The notes: generated by a model from the sequence alone, not told the origin. Shown: positions 25,510-38,500, counted from the stretch's first letter. The stretch: 64,000 bases of DNA from Trichoplax adhaerens (GCF_000150275.1 NW_002060944.1:189614-253613), one strand, 5' to 3'. Translations and numbers: made by a program.

Positions 25510-27290
25510 TGGAGATGACGAGTGATTTCAATCCCGTTTATATACCCATCTCTTAGGAAATAAGCATTTGAAGGAGATAGCCTAGTACATAAATTAATAC
25601 GACTGTAGCGAGGGTATAATCTAAGTAACTATAGCATTGCGAAGAAGCAAATATCGAAGTAGAAAAACCATTAAGTGACAGTAGAAAAGTATTATTCTAG
25701 CTATTCTTAATTATTTTCATAATTAGTACCGGTGAGAAAAGTGTCGTATTCACAATAGTCCATTAACACTCGTTACTAACAGTATTGTTTTAATGGATAA
25801 AAGAAAAAGTCTAAAGAGGCATTAGATAGAAAGATCAAAATGGTTGGTGGTCTAATAATTAACAACCTATAGTTCAAAAAATTATTTAGAATTTATAATT
25901 AAGCAAAGTTATTAAGAGTCTTTAGCTTAACTAACTTATACTATGGCTACGTTTTATGATATATTAGATCGCATTGGCTAACTCGCATAAAATTTATGAA
26001 AATCAAATTAAATTTTTATAAGTTCAATTAACAGCTTGCTGGTAAAATAAAGACTCATTTTAGGATTCAGCTTCAGTAATAGTTAGTATTTACGTAATAC
26101 AAACTAAGAACCAGTTATAGCAGAGGTTGTAGATAGTTTTAGGATGGTAGTAATGAGAGTTACGAGAATAACAAGTTTTATTTATGGATTGTAATAGAAT
26201 TTGACTTTTTCAACATAAAATTTAACGTAATCCAAGTATGTAGTAGAAGATATTCGATATCTTATTGATCATGTTAGCAATAAAAAGAATTAGATGATAA
26301 ATATCAACACGAAAGTAGCACTTGTGGTGTCTAGTATTAAGTGTCGTTAATACAGATGAGATTGTAAACATGACATGTCGCAAAAATGAAGTCGGTTCTC
26401 TTACTTTTTATTGAAAGCGAAGCAAAGGCTTCAATTACTCCCAGATTTATAAGTCAAAGAGATTAGTACAGCTTTCCTCCAAGATTTTGTCACTTTTGAC
26501 ATTTATTTCGATGTTGCTCTTGCTATAAAGAGGGTTAGTAACAATTGGGTTATAATAGCAACAGGATGCATAGCTCCATTTAGGAACAAACTATCAGACA
26601 TTGAAATAAATGAGGTTTTAACGTAGAAATTGTATATGTTGAACAGGCGTTATATCTATAAAAGCGATCCTGCAAGGTCACAGGGTGCAACTTGTGAGCG
26701 CTGGCCCTTTCTAATAAAATCTAATGAAATTCCTCCTCCTAATTCTTTAATTACTGTATAATCTACTGTACTATTTATTAAGTGTTTATTCTATATAATA
26801 CTGTATGTGTGCTAATAGAAATTTACCGATAGAAAAATGCCAGCTATGCTGTTAGCGTTATCAATTAATTATATCTACTCGGCAAAAAAGTCGAACAGAA
26901 AGAAATTTCTTTCTGTCTTTATCACTAAGCTTCCAATATAGTACACCAAATAAAACAATAAGTGAGATATTTTAAGTCATTATAACTAGTAAAGTGTCAG
27001 CTGAACCATTTATGGATGTGATTTATATCTAGGGAATAGGCTTAGGTACTTTTCGTAATACTCAAAGGATAAGAAGAAAGATGGCATATTCTAAGAAACT
27101 GTAGATGCGAAGAAGTATACGCCAATGTAGAAAATTATTAATTGATAGTAGAAAAGTATCATACTAACTATTCTTAATTATTGTCGTAAAAACAAGTTAG
27201 CAAAGCGTCGTATTCTACAATAGGCTATTAATCCTTTTTATAATAAAATTGTTTTAATGGATGAAAGGATGAGTCAAAAGTGAGCCTTGC
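25510..27290. repeat. Duplicated flanks of DUF2278 copies 3 and 4
   Basis: The 3' flank of copy 3 (25540-25900) matches that of copy 2. 26340-26640 matches 24310-24590. A second partial 3' flank occurs at 27060-27280 (GTAGAAAATTATTAATTGATAG, TTTTAATGGATGAAAGG) without a coding part before it, so a further copy has lost its gene. No other gene is seen. Confidence 0.6.
26895..26916. repeat. Perfect 22-bp palindrome
   Basis: A fully self-complementary 22-mer centred on AAATTT, with arms ACAGAAAGAAA and TTTCTTTCTGT. It lies within the duplicated flank between DUF2278 copies 3 and 4; the matching place after copy 2 does not show it clearly. Confidence 0.8.
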
Positions 27291-27487
27291 TGTATTTTAC
27301 TATCACTGCAATCCGCAATAAATGCCGATGGTCTACTAATATGATTTGTTAAAGTCAGTAGTATGGCACCAACATACTGCAGACTTCAATGTCAACCACT
27401 ATACTAGGGGATAGATTTCCTTGGCAGATAGAAATCTCTGTCATACTGTAAGTAATTGCAAAGGGCTGATGATCCCGCCCCTACTCA

Positions 27488-27495
27488 TATATAAG
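27488..27495 (+). promoter_or_regulatory. TATA box of DUF2278 copy 4
   Basis: TATATAAG followed by CATACG, 126 bp before the ATG of copy 4, the same spacing as in the intact copy 2. Confidence 0.5.
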
Positions 27496-27613
27496 CATAC
27501 GATAACATTAGTCTATCCCATACGAGTCCATAAACTTACGTTAAAGAGGATTTTGTATCTCAAGGTTAGCTAAGAAATCGCTATACCGTATTTGAGATAT
27601 TTGTGTGTAAGTG

Positions 27614-28197
27614 ATGAATTCCTTCCGGAAAAATGAAACATCTATAAATTATGGTGTACTCGTGGGAGTGCCAATAAGAGAATTCGAGAGAGGATTTCAT
27701 CCACATGTTTAGATATATCTTAATACTGGAAAAGGCAAGTGCAACCCAAATATTGACAAAGAGGATTGTTATAAAGTAGCCGTCAATGTGCAGGGCTATA
27801 ATAGCAAAAATGTTTTCTTCGCTTATAAGGAAAACTTTCAAGCCTCATTTTTGCAACAATTAAAATACTTCTCGGCAGTTCAATATGAACAGGAGCCTAG
27901 AGCAAACTCTGCTGCTATTGACTATGTAAGGGAGGATTTAAGAAGAAAGCAGACTTTAAAATGAAAACAGAAAAGAACTATCAGACCATCTTCATGGCAT
28001 TGTATATGATATGATAGCCGTATATGAAAAAATTCCTAACTTAAAAAAATTTTTGTATGGGATCACTGTTTGCTGGTGGAATACACGATATCTATTTGAA
28101 TCAAGGAGAATCACGATTTAGGAATAAGTAATATCAAAATGGCACTTTAATTTTCTATGATGCCAGTAAAATGCAATATAATGGTGCGTTCTTCGTA
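27614..28197 (+). pseudogene. DUF2278 copy 4, decayed
   Basis: Closest relative of the intact copy: MNSFRKNETSINYGVLVGVP, then REFERGFHPHV and a TAG stop. Downstream the core YKVAVNVQGYNSKNVFFAY, AAIDYVR and the block GIHDIYLNQGES can be read but in more than one frame. The end (QYNGAFF) is cut at about 28197 and joined directly to flank sequence (GATTATCTTCC..) that elsewhere lies about 1 kb further away, a deletion junction. Confidence 0.8.
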
Positions 28198-28429
28198 AAT
28201 TTATATCTGATTATCTTCCCTGTTCGCATCCTTAACTTAAATTACAGTAAGCATCATGGAAAAGGATTAATAGCTTTAAAATTGGACTAGAAATTACAAA
28301 TTTTCTCTGAATTGCTTTTACTGAATATTTTTTATCATTACATTTAGCTTTGACATTGATTAGACGAAATCCTATCTTTAATTCTACTGATTTCTTCCGA
28401 ATTATAATATTTAGGGAAAATTAATGATA

Positions 28430-29700
28430 TCTATTTATAAGATTTATTGTAAAATTGGCTTTGGCTACGTACAATTATTAATGAGGCATTACTTTTTCTC
28501 TTTCATTGATTTCGAAAATTTTAGCACTTTTAATACATCATTTACTTGCTGTTATATTTTGAGATATTTTTCAAATGCGTATAAAGTATCTCGATATTTT
28601 CCTTGATCTTCGTGAATATTGCCCATACTATTATATGAATTAGCGACATTGAGGTGATCCATTCCAAACAATTTAGAACGAATATTGACACATTTTGGTG
28701 CATTGATATGGCATTTTCCCATTTACGGTGACGATAGTGGACTACGGTAATATTGCTGTATGAAGTAGCAGCCTCTACATACTATTCGCCTAGTCGTGAC
28801 CTGATTACGATAAATGAGTCCGAGAATGCTATGCAAAGATGCGACATCGGTATTATTCGACCCCAGTGACTTTAATAAGTCCTTAAATTTCTTTGGTACA
28901 TAGAAATAGCTTCTGTAATTTTCCGCTGATAATAATATATCAATCCAATATTATAATTTATCTAGTTTAATATTGAGCGACTTTTAATATAGATAAGCCA
29001 TCTTCATATCGAGATCGGTAAGTGTAAATTAATTAATTCTGTATTTCATATCAGTAGGCCACATGTAAGTTTTTGACCCCCAGTATTTAGGATCGAGTAT
29101 ATAATGATTTACGGCCAATTACTTCAGCATTTTCAAATTGACATTGCTTTAGGTAAAGATATCCAATATCCTTATAGGACTTTGCAACATCTAAATTAGC
29201 CTCATGTTACGATTTCCAAATTTTGTAACAAGTACTAGATCTGCACTCAGCAAGGAGACCCAGTAATTAAGTTGAAGAACTAACTTTATTGTTAAAATGA
29301 AGAGTTTATATACTTTCTTTATTGTGACCTTTGATCTACTAACGTAGATCACAAGATCATCACTAACAGAAAGGTTTCCCTAGTTTAGTCATTACAAATA
29401 GACTATCATGCCAAGTATGGCAACATGAGAATACATATATAGATAAGCTTAATATAGTACCATAACTACATCTATATACGCATGACGTGATAATAACATC
29501 GTGATATTTAACCATATATAGAAAGAAGGTAACATACTAATTATGTAACTATTACAGAACGTGGCACCTCAACAAAGATGGCTTGTTGAATCTTTAAAGC
29601 TTTAATCTACGTTTGTAAAGAATCCTCATATTTGCACTGATGGCAATAAACTAGGCCAATATCATTATTTCAAATTAAAATATTCCTCTTGTGATGTTTT
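28430..29700 (-). pseudogene. TPR-repeat protein (kinesin-light-chain-like TPRs), decayed
   Basis: On the minus strand several tetratricopeptide units are readable but separated by stops and frame changes: near 29690-29600 (NDIGLVYCHQCKYEDSL .. KALKIQQ), near 29205-29110 (DVAKSYKDIGYLYLKQ..FENAEV), near 28900-28800 (SLHSILGLIYRNQ) and near 28680-28570 (HLNVANSYNSMGNIHEDQG, KYRDTLYAFEKYL). The pattern (A/N..Y..IG.IY..QGKYE.A...Y.K.L.I) is that of long TPR arrays common in cnidarian and placozoan genomes. No intact frame exceeds about 60 codons, so it is dead or represented by tiny exons. Confidence 0.65.
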
Positions 29701-32090
29701 TTGAGGTAATCGTATAAATGAAACAAATTTCAGGAATAAAATGATAACCATACTATGTCGAATATAATTATCATGTAATATGGCTAAACTTAATTCCCAA
29801 CAGAGTTGGTAAAAGCGGCTGCCATAAAGTGGTAATACATTAAGATCTTACTGTATGGGAAGAGATGGTAGTTACGATTACTGGTAAAGATATTCTGGAA
29901 AAGTCAGTTGAACAATCTGTTCTTAATTATATGTAAAAAGATCAGTTTGCATACCAAATAGTGAATGAGAAAATTAATAACTAATATTGCAGCGTATATT
30001 TACTTTTACATTTAAATGTTGCCAAGAGTCCAAAGTTACAGTTTAAAAATAGAATGAATTTCCAATTCGCTATGTGAAGTTACCAGTAGTAAGAAAAATA
30101 ATCCATGCAATCATGAACATAATTACGTCTTTGAGTGAGAGAAATGCCCATGTCAATATAGCGTTTTTCAATAATGCAGAGAAAGCCGAATAGTCTAGCG
30201 ACAGGATAGTAAGTAATCTATCATCTATGATCTGGATCGTAATCATTAGTGGTCTTGGATTACTTTGAAAAGAAGTGATTTGTGACAGTATATGCCTTTG
30301 GGAAGAGAAATAGTGATGCTCAAATTATCGAATAACGGGCTAACACCGGGATGAAAACATAAATTCACCAAAATTACAATTTAGCATAAATACGCTAAGT
30401 GCGATCATTAACATTTTAATGCAAAACTAGGTGAGAAAAAAACTGTTAAGGGTAATTGTAATGAAGCCATTCCTGTCGTGTAAAAGGATTGCAATAGTCT
30501 TGTTTTATATAATTCATTAAGGTGAAATATCCAATTTTTTGTTAGGGTTAGGGTTATAAAATGTTTTAATATTGGAATTGAGAATAAAATTGTTTTCCAA
30601 GAAATATTTAAATATTTCCCATACATTGTCATGCATTTTTAGCTTGATAGTTTGATATTAAAAGCGTAACACATTCTAGAGCATTACTATACGCTCTCGC
30701 ATATTGCAAGTGTCACTATCAGGTATTTTTATTACATTAAATTCCTCATAGAGCTTATAAATTAGCTCAGTTTACATACAGAACACAAAAGAGGAAGAGA
30801 GCAGACTGCTAGCGTATTAGTCATGTTATGTTTACACTAGTTGTATCCCTGCTGAGAAAGATTTTTGCGTCTATTTGCTGTAGATAGAATTCAACTGTGT
30901 ACGCAAATACTTTTAGTTTCTTACAAATGGAAGCGTTGAGTCATTTCAGTCAAGCACAAGGTAACTATATGTTCATAAGTACGGATACAGGAATAGATTT
31001 AATGAAGTAGATTATTTTTGAGCTTTGACATCTAGCAAATTTTTATTTATATCCGAATTCAGTACTAATGAAAATTCTTTAATGTAGTAATATATTTGGC
31101 TGAGCGATGATATTTTTCATACAGACTAATCAATCTAATGTTCACATAGTTACAAAATGCTGATGATGTATCGTACTTTCTCAATTATAATCTAATTATT
31201 TAATTACATGCAAACATAACTTCAAGAAAGTAACAAATGAGGCCTTCTGTACTTTTTAAAACTCTATGCCCTATAAAGCATAATTTCTAACGTCCAAACG
31301 GATAGTCTCTATGCAGTGAATAGCATCCGCTTATGGTACTACTTTTTCCCTAATCGATATATTAATGTTAAAAATTTGATACTACTAGTCCTTAAAGAAA
31401 TAGTTTACTTATTTTCAAATAAACAGTAACGTACTTCTAACAGTCATGCAGAAATATGTATTTCAAGTCCGATAGCATTAAGATTTATTGGGAGGTTGTA
31501 ATTGATTTATGATTGATCATGTGAGTGCGATAGCTATAACAAAATATATTCTACTAACTCTGCTCGATGTTTACACAACACAAAATATTTTATACTAACA
31601 GATTTTATTACCGATTCACGAACGATTTGAGATTCTAAGTAATTATATAACAAGAGTTCTGATTAAAAAGGAAAAATTTTTTATAGTAATCGCCTTTCAT
31701 AGAAAAGAATGACCAAGAACAAACATAACAAACAGAAAAATGCTGCGCTTAATTACGCTACCTAACTTATTTACAACATAATAATTGTGAAATAGATCCT
31801 TTAAACTCACAGAATTTTTAGTGTGCAAACCAAACTCTATGATTAGGATTACTCTCTATGAAGCTGAAGTCAGCATACTTGCATTATCATGAAGCGTTAC
31901 TTCTATGTAAAATACCTAATATTATCAATAGCGATTGACAAGATAGTCTTTCATTCGATATTATTTTTTTAAGTTCTTTTTGATTTGTTTCTATATAATA
32001 TGTTGACAGCAATAAGTTATGTAACAGCTTCATCACAGTAATAATGGAGGGAAAGTAGTACTTCCTATAAAACCGAACCTAATTGAGGGG
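29700..32090. other. Spacer with no recognised gene
   Basis: AT-rich, no coding signal recognised. It contains two telomere-type hexamers at 30542-30553. The frame 30408-30632 (minus) looks random. Confidence 0.5.
30542..30553 (+). repeat. Two tandem TTAGGG units
   Basis: GTTAGGGTTAGGGTTA at 30541-30556 holds two animal-type telomere repeats. Two units can arise by chance, or be left from double-strand break repair. Confidence 0.6.
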
Positions 32091-32097
32091 AAAATTT

Positions 32098-32165
32098 CCA
32101 CTTTTTTAAGTTTCGTCACAATCTGACTGATCCACTTTTTTAAGTTTCATCACAATCTGACTGAA
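32098..32165 (+). repeat. 34-bp tandem duplication
   Basis: Two adjacent 34-bp units, each starting CCACTTTTTTAAGTTTC and ending AATCTGACTGA plus one or two bases, at 32098-32131 and 32132-32165. They differ at one site inside (CGTCAC vs CATCAC) and at the last base. Confidence 0.85.
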
Positions 32166-32439
32166 GTAATGAAGAGAAATAGAAAAGTGTAAATCAAACT
32201 GTCATAGCCAACCAAACTTCAAAAGAGTGTCGATAAGACTACTCTCATTGGAAGCTTCTTATTATAACCTTTTACTTGCTTAACATCATGACTACTAATC
32301 TAACAAACTGCATCATCTATTGTATGCTATACAGAACAGTCGGTAGCATCAAAACTACAGTATTCTAAATTCAACTAAAAATTAAGGACACATGTGTATT
32401 TTAGAAAGATTTTACCCTAGATTCCCAGACCATTGCTAA

Positions 32440-32780
32440 ATTAATAGAATAATCATAACTTAGCTATAAACAAGTATGATATTATTAGTATTACAGCATA
32501 TAATAAAAACTAAAACAGAACTGATATAATTAGATAGCCATACGGTGTAACTATCAATAACTATGATAACATCAGTTTTACAGTGTATAATGAAAAGCTA
32601 AGACAGAATCGCGTTGATTCGATAATCATAAAGTAACTATAAATAAGTACGTTAATATCAGCAATACAGCTTATACTAAAAAATAAGACAAAATAAAATT
32701 GATAAGATATCATAATTTAAACATAAATAAGTACACCATCATCAGTAATGCAGCGTATAAAAAAAAGGCGGAACAGTATT
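32440..32780 (+). repeat. Diverged tandem repeat, period about 86 bp, four units
   Basis: The words TTACAGCATATAATAAAAAC, TTACAGTGTATAATGAAAAG, ATACAGCTTATACTAAAAAA and ATGCAGCGTATAAAAAAAAG recur near 32491, 32578, 32664 and 32747, each preceded by an AACTATAAATAAGTAC-like word in the same order. Weaker relatives may continue to 33.6 kb. Confidence 0.65.
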
Positions 32781-32789
32781 CACGAATTA

Positions 32790-35570
32790 AAGTTTAACTA
32801 AAACAATTTGATTCACGTTATACTGTATGAAAAAATAACATAATCTATTAAGCCAGTTCCGGTACAGTAATTTAAAGAGAATTATAAACATATAAATTTA
32901 AACTTTGCCTAGGAAGTTATGAAGGAATACTTAAAAATTATCTAGAAACTTCTAATCATCATTTTGAAAAGCAGCACTTAATGGATTACATCATGACAGC
33001 TTAAATGCTATGTTTTGCGTTGAAAGAAAGATTTTTAAATAAGCAACTTCTAGCTAAGTTATTGGCTTGTCCTAAATGATACTTCGGTAGTTATAGCTTA
33101 AAACAATAAACTGTCATCATTGGATCAGAGCTAATTATAGACATAAAATTATTAAAATATCTAACTTTGAATTTCAACTCAAGTTAAGTTTACGTGTAAG
33201 CAGGAGTTGATTATAACTCTTAACATCAACGTTACAAAAATCTCTTAAAAGAATTACAGAATAGAATGAAGGGTAGAACTATTACTTTAAAGAACAAAAA
33301 TATCTAAAAAAGAGATTACTCGCGATTTTAGGAGTATCCTATTTATTACCTTCTGATTTCGTTAACCTGTACCATGTAATTACTGAACAAGAGCACCTTT
33401 TATATGCTAACTTAAACAGTTTGTGATATCAGATTATCAATTTATCACCCTAAAGCATTCTAAATTAAACGCGCTATTAATGGCAAATGATATGATAAAT
33501 TCTACCTTAGATTCTCGATATTGCTAATTTAATAATAATCATAGTTTAGCAATAAACTATATCCCTCTACAGTAATGGAATAGAACTAAAAAAACTACTT
33601 AGATACACTAGCAAGCTTAAATTAGAACCTAGGCTAAAACGTATGGGTTTACTCTATGCTCAAGAGCACGATAACATTACTTCTACAGTATTTTATGATC
33701 AAGATTAGCTATCAGTTTAGCATAAACGTATAATAATAAGTTCTTAAAGAGATCTAGTAAACCATGTGATCCAGCATCGGATAGATTAGCATATCATGAT
33801 AATTGTTATTTTAATGATAGTGATGATTATTGTTATTAATTAAGCTTGAATTGTTATTTATTTTAATGTTTATCTTCCGGCCCTCTCTATTCCTTTACCT
33901 ATTCTTTCCATCTTGCAATCGATGAGTTCGCGTCGCTAACCTCCGTTACTATAGTAATCATTCAAGATGCTGACCCTTGTAGCTTATGCCAGCCACTGTT
34001 TTCAACCTCATCTACTTTAGTAAGCTAACGACACTGCTCTGCTTATAACATTAAGTGGATGAAAATGAAGGCTATGAGATAGAAGCTAAGAAAAGCGGTT
34101 AGAGAGTATCTAGTTGGTGACATTGCCGTTCGATTGCCTTATTTAGTATTGACATTTAACAAACAAAGAATCTAACACTAATTACTATACATTAGATTAA
34201 TTTAATTCTTCTTCTCGATAAGCCATTAGAATATTCTACTCGTTAAGTTAACAGCGAATTAAATTTCAACTTCAATTTTAATTGGCCAAGGGCGAAAAAT
34301 TAATATTTCCCGTAAGTTAAGAGCTCATTCTTGTTGTGATTCAAAAGTAAGTGATGGTAAATTTAAACTAGAAATGCATCAACGATCTATTTATAATCTT
34401 CACCATGCTGCATGATAGTTTGCTGTTATCGAACTATACCAGCTATTAACGTTCTCCCTACAATTTATTCATAGACTGCGACTACAATAATTGCTAAATA
34501 TCCAGTTTATTACTATGTTGCAGTTTGATAAGATGGGGAAACTAAAAATAGCCTGACATATTGGTCGATCTATTGTTACTAAAACTACCATTAGATTGAG
34601 GACGAATTGTAATATTGTTTTAAATTCTTGTCCCTATAAACACTTGTCGTTAAATTTAATTCTTCGACTATAGGCTACGTAAAGTTTATGCGCCTGCATT
34701 TATGATCAAGATAATCCTTTCTGAATCATCTCTGCCAATAGTCCATCTTCAATATTAAGCATGTCCATTCAATTTAAATCCTCATTCTATTGTCCTTGTT
34801 AATGTCTCTAATCGCTACCTTTTCATATTCTCAGCTGGAAAAATTGTAATACTATTACTTCCATTTCTTCTTCTACCAGAATGATTTTTATTATTCATTC
34901 TTCTTTTAATTTTTTTAGTGCATAATTGCTATTGAAACTATCCATAACTTTTAATTGGAAGTAATTGATTCCTAGAAATGCTTCTATGCTTCAGATTTAA
35001 TTGTACTACATGTATATATTCACGATCACTTCAGATCTTGAAAATCAAGAAATACTCCCTCCTTCTCCCGTCTCCTGTAGTTCTATTTTAAATGGCCAAA
35101 TTTGAATAAAACAAATTGCATAGTGTAAAAGTTATAGCGTTAGCAGAAATCATGATTGAACAAACATAACTGAAATTTCATTAAAGCATCAATCTATAAA
35201 CCACGACTATTTCTAGACAATAACAAGCATTAGCTAGTTTGTCAATTTATTGATAGTGATTCCGATTTCCTTGATAAAATGAATCCTACATAGCATTATG
35301 GATAATTAGCGTTAAAAAATGCTTTATAGCGATGAAAATAGCCCAATCCGACTCTAATAATAAACGATAGGCATGATTCGAGGAATAAACAATTTAAACA
35401 ACAAGATTAAGCTCTTGATACGATCCTAACTAATGTGCAGTAAACCGTTATGAACTGTAATATAGACTTGTGGTATCTGATTTGAAATAACATCAAAGCT
35501 TTAGGTTATCCTTTACATGATGTTAAATAGCTCATCTTTTAATTGAAAATAGAGTACTGCAGCCTATCCA
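32790..35570. other. Spacer before the ninein gene
   Basis: No gene recognised. It is mostly AT-rich sequence. The pyrimidine-rich part 33880-34900 could include the upstream region of ninein, but no clear promoter motif was found. Confidence 0.5.
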
Positions 35571-35579
35571 CAGTGGAGC

Positions 35580-38500
35580 ATGTCGCTAAATAATACACTA
35601 ATCGAGCCAGGATCATACACTAGTGATGATGAATTAACAACGGCAGAAGAAAGGGCTAGGTTAAAAGCCGTCTTGGAAGAAGTCAGTGTTGTTCATGCAG
35701 GTTTTCTTGATGTTCGCGAGTTAAAAACAGTTTGCGAGCATATCGGAATTGAAAATCTAAGTGAAGAGGTATTTCTACTTATTTCGTTATTTTATATGAA
35801 TCATTTCTATTCATCGCTGCTAGAATCTCTATCTTCTATTAAATCGTTAAAGATTATAGGAGATAATCCGAGATTGCATTGTAAAGTTGACTTGCTATTT
35901 ATTAATTCCAATATTTTCAAATACTTCTCAACTCCTAGGAGTTATCCTTTCTGTTCGAAGAACTAGATGTAAATAAAGATGGCAAACTTAGTTTTGACGA
36001 ATTTTTAAATGGTTTATCCAAAATGAAAGAGTTTAGCGCCTCTGCTGCTAATACGCCTCCGAGATCTTTACCCGGAACTCCGCCACAATCACTACGTCTA
36101 TCGGCATCGTTCAAGGTCTCTTCTTTTTAGATTAGTGTTCTCCATTTTAAGACATCGACTACACTAAAAGTGCAAAATTTAATAGAAGAAAACTATATAT
36201 TTAGCAATTATTCACTACGATTTTGTAATAAACAATTTTTGCAGAGAAGTACTTCAAATAATCGTAGTGGATATGAGGTTACTTCACCAACCAGCAGAAT
36301 ACGAACTCCTTCTTCAGTTAATCAAAACGCTAATCTATTCACTTCGTTAGATCCTAATCACAGTGGGTTAGTCTATGCTTGTATTATAAAATTAAACGTA
36401 AAATTGCAATCATAACTAAAAAGGTGTATTCTTTTAGTTTCAATTTATGATCATCAACATAAAATATATGTTGTAGTTTTGTTGCAGCTGAAGCTATTAG
36501 TGAACTCTTGTCGCTGCAAGGATTAGCTCATGTACAAGATATTATTCAGGTTTAAGACATTTAAATGAATCTTTATGATCTCTTTAAGCGAAAAAATTTA
36601 ATTGTCTTTTAAAAATTATGAATATTAGAGTCTACAAAATGATACCAATAATAAAATTAGTATCCGGCAACTATCCGAAACGTTAGAACATATTATTCTT
36701 GAAATAAGTCAAGACCCACGTTAGTTTTAACCAACATGTGCCTTCATATCGATCTATTTTATTTATCTTATGTATTTGTTACGTAAAGAAGTAAATTGAT
36801 AAGACAGTAATAAGAATTCAGCTATTAACTATGAAATAATTTTAATCTTTCTTTTTTCTATAGCTGTTACACAAGCTATTTTAAGTGTGTATAAAAATGA
36901 AGTTGGATTCCTGAGGTTGGCTAAAGGCTCAATTTAATGATAACATAAGATGGACTAGTGACATATAATCATTTGCATATCATTCCGGGCTATATTTTGA
37001 TCGAAATAGATTTTTATATTTTGATATTATAAAGTCACTAAAGAAATTTAGAGGCAGCTTATAATTGTCTTGATCAAATATTCCTAGATCTGCCATTGAA
37101 CAACACAAAACCGAAAAAGAACGACTCAAGAGTGATTTAGCCAGGACTACTAAAGAACAGACTCTGTCTATTCGTCAATCAGAAGAAAGGAACGTTGATC
37201 AAGATCGAACCTATCACAATTTAAAGTCCGTCGTATAGTTGATATACTTATTACAAAATTTTCATCTGATAAATAATTGCCAGTCCAATCTTTATAAAAA
37301 TTAAAATTAATTTTCAACCTTTTAATTAATAGAAATTCCGAAAGGGACCAACGGACCACCAAACAGATCCCAAAAATGGAATATTCTAATGGCCAACAGA
37401 AATATGAAGAACAAAAATTGAAAGATGAATTAGCTAACTCGGAAGAGGTAAAGAACCGAATATTTTAATCCTAGTTACAATCTCGAAATATTAAAAATGA
37501 TAAAGATTCCATCCTCAACAAATCAAATAATTCAATCTTTTAGTCTTATGCTTAGATGAATAAATAATAGCGTCTAATTACCTCTCTCTTAGTATTTCTT
37601 TTGTAAGATTATTAATAGCTAGACTAGGCGCTTGAAAATCAATAAACCAGCACGGTATAACATCTAGTCTTGAGTTTGAATAAAAACGAGTGACTAGTAT
37701 CAAAATATTAATTTTTTTCTACTAGATACTAGTAATTTGATCAGATCATTTCATTTCATAATCGAGAGGAATAATGATATATCATTTTAGTCATGAGTTA
37801 ATCCAGTAAGCAGGATTATTAAATTACCCTCTCTCTTCTTCTAAGCAGTCGCTGAAAGTTTAGTTAGATGTTTCAAAATTGATAAACGAGCATAACAGCC
37901 TTCAACCTTGAATTAAATGATTGTGTAAAATTAAATCATACCTCTCTTCTTTCTAAATAATTGCCTAACTGAACAAATTCTATCGCGAAAGAAACATATT
38001 AATTCTTATTTTTGTGATAACCTAGTTGGTAAAATTAAATCATTTTTTTCTCATTTTTAAAGGAAACTATTTAATTAGAATGTTCTGTCGATAAAAGGCA
38101 ATAAATAATTTTTAGTCTAGAATTAAACAAGTCAGAAATATCAGATTACCCTTCCTTTTATACACGTAAACTTGGTGCCTTGATAAGAATACCGATAGTT
38201 TAATTAGACGATTTATGCCCTCGCCATACACAATTTTTTGTTGGAGGATAATTGTAACTACTTCTCAATCCTAATTCAAGTCTAACTTTTATATAAAATA
38301 GTATTTCCTTTCATCCTATCTATTATAGGAAAAGAATCATTTAAGTGCTGAATTAGCATCAACGCATAGGAGATTAGTCGATGCTCAGCGTAATGTCGTC
38401 CGATTAACCAAGGAATTAAATTCAGCGTCGGAATTATCCCTTCAGGTATGTTAAGGAGAATAATGACAAGACAAAATATCGCCGTGCTCATGTTCTCCAT

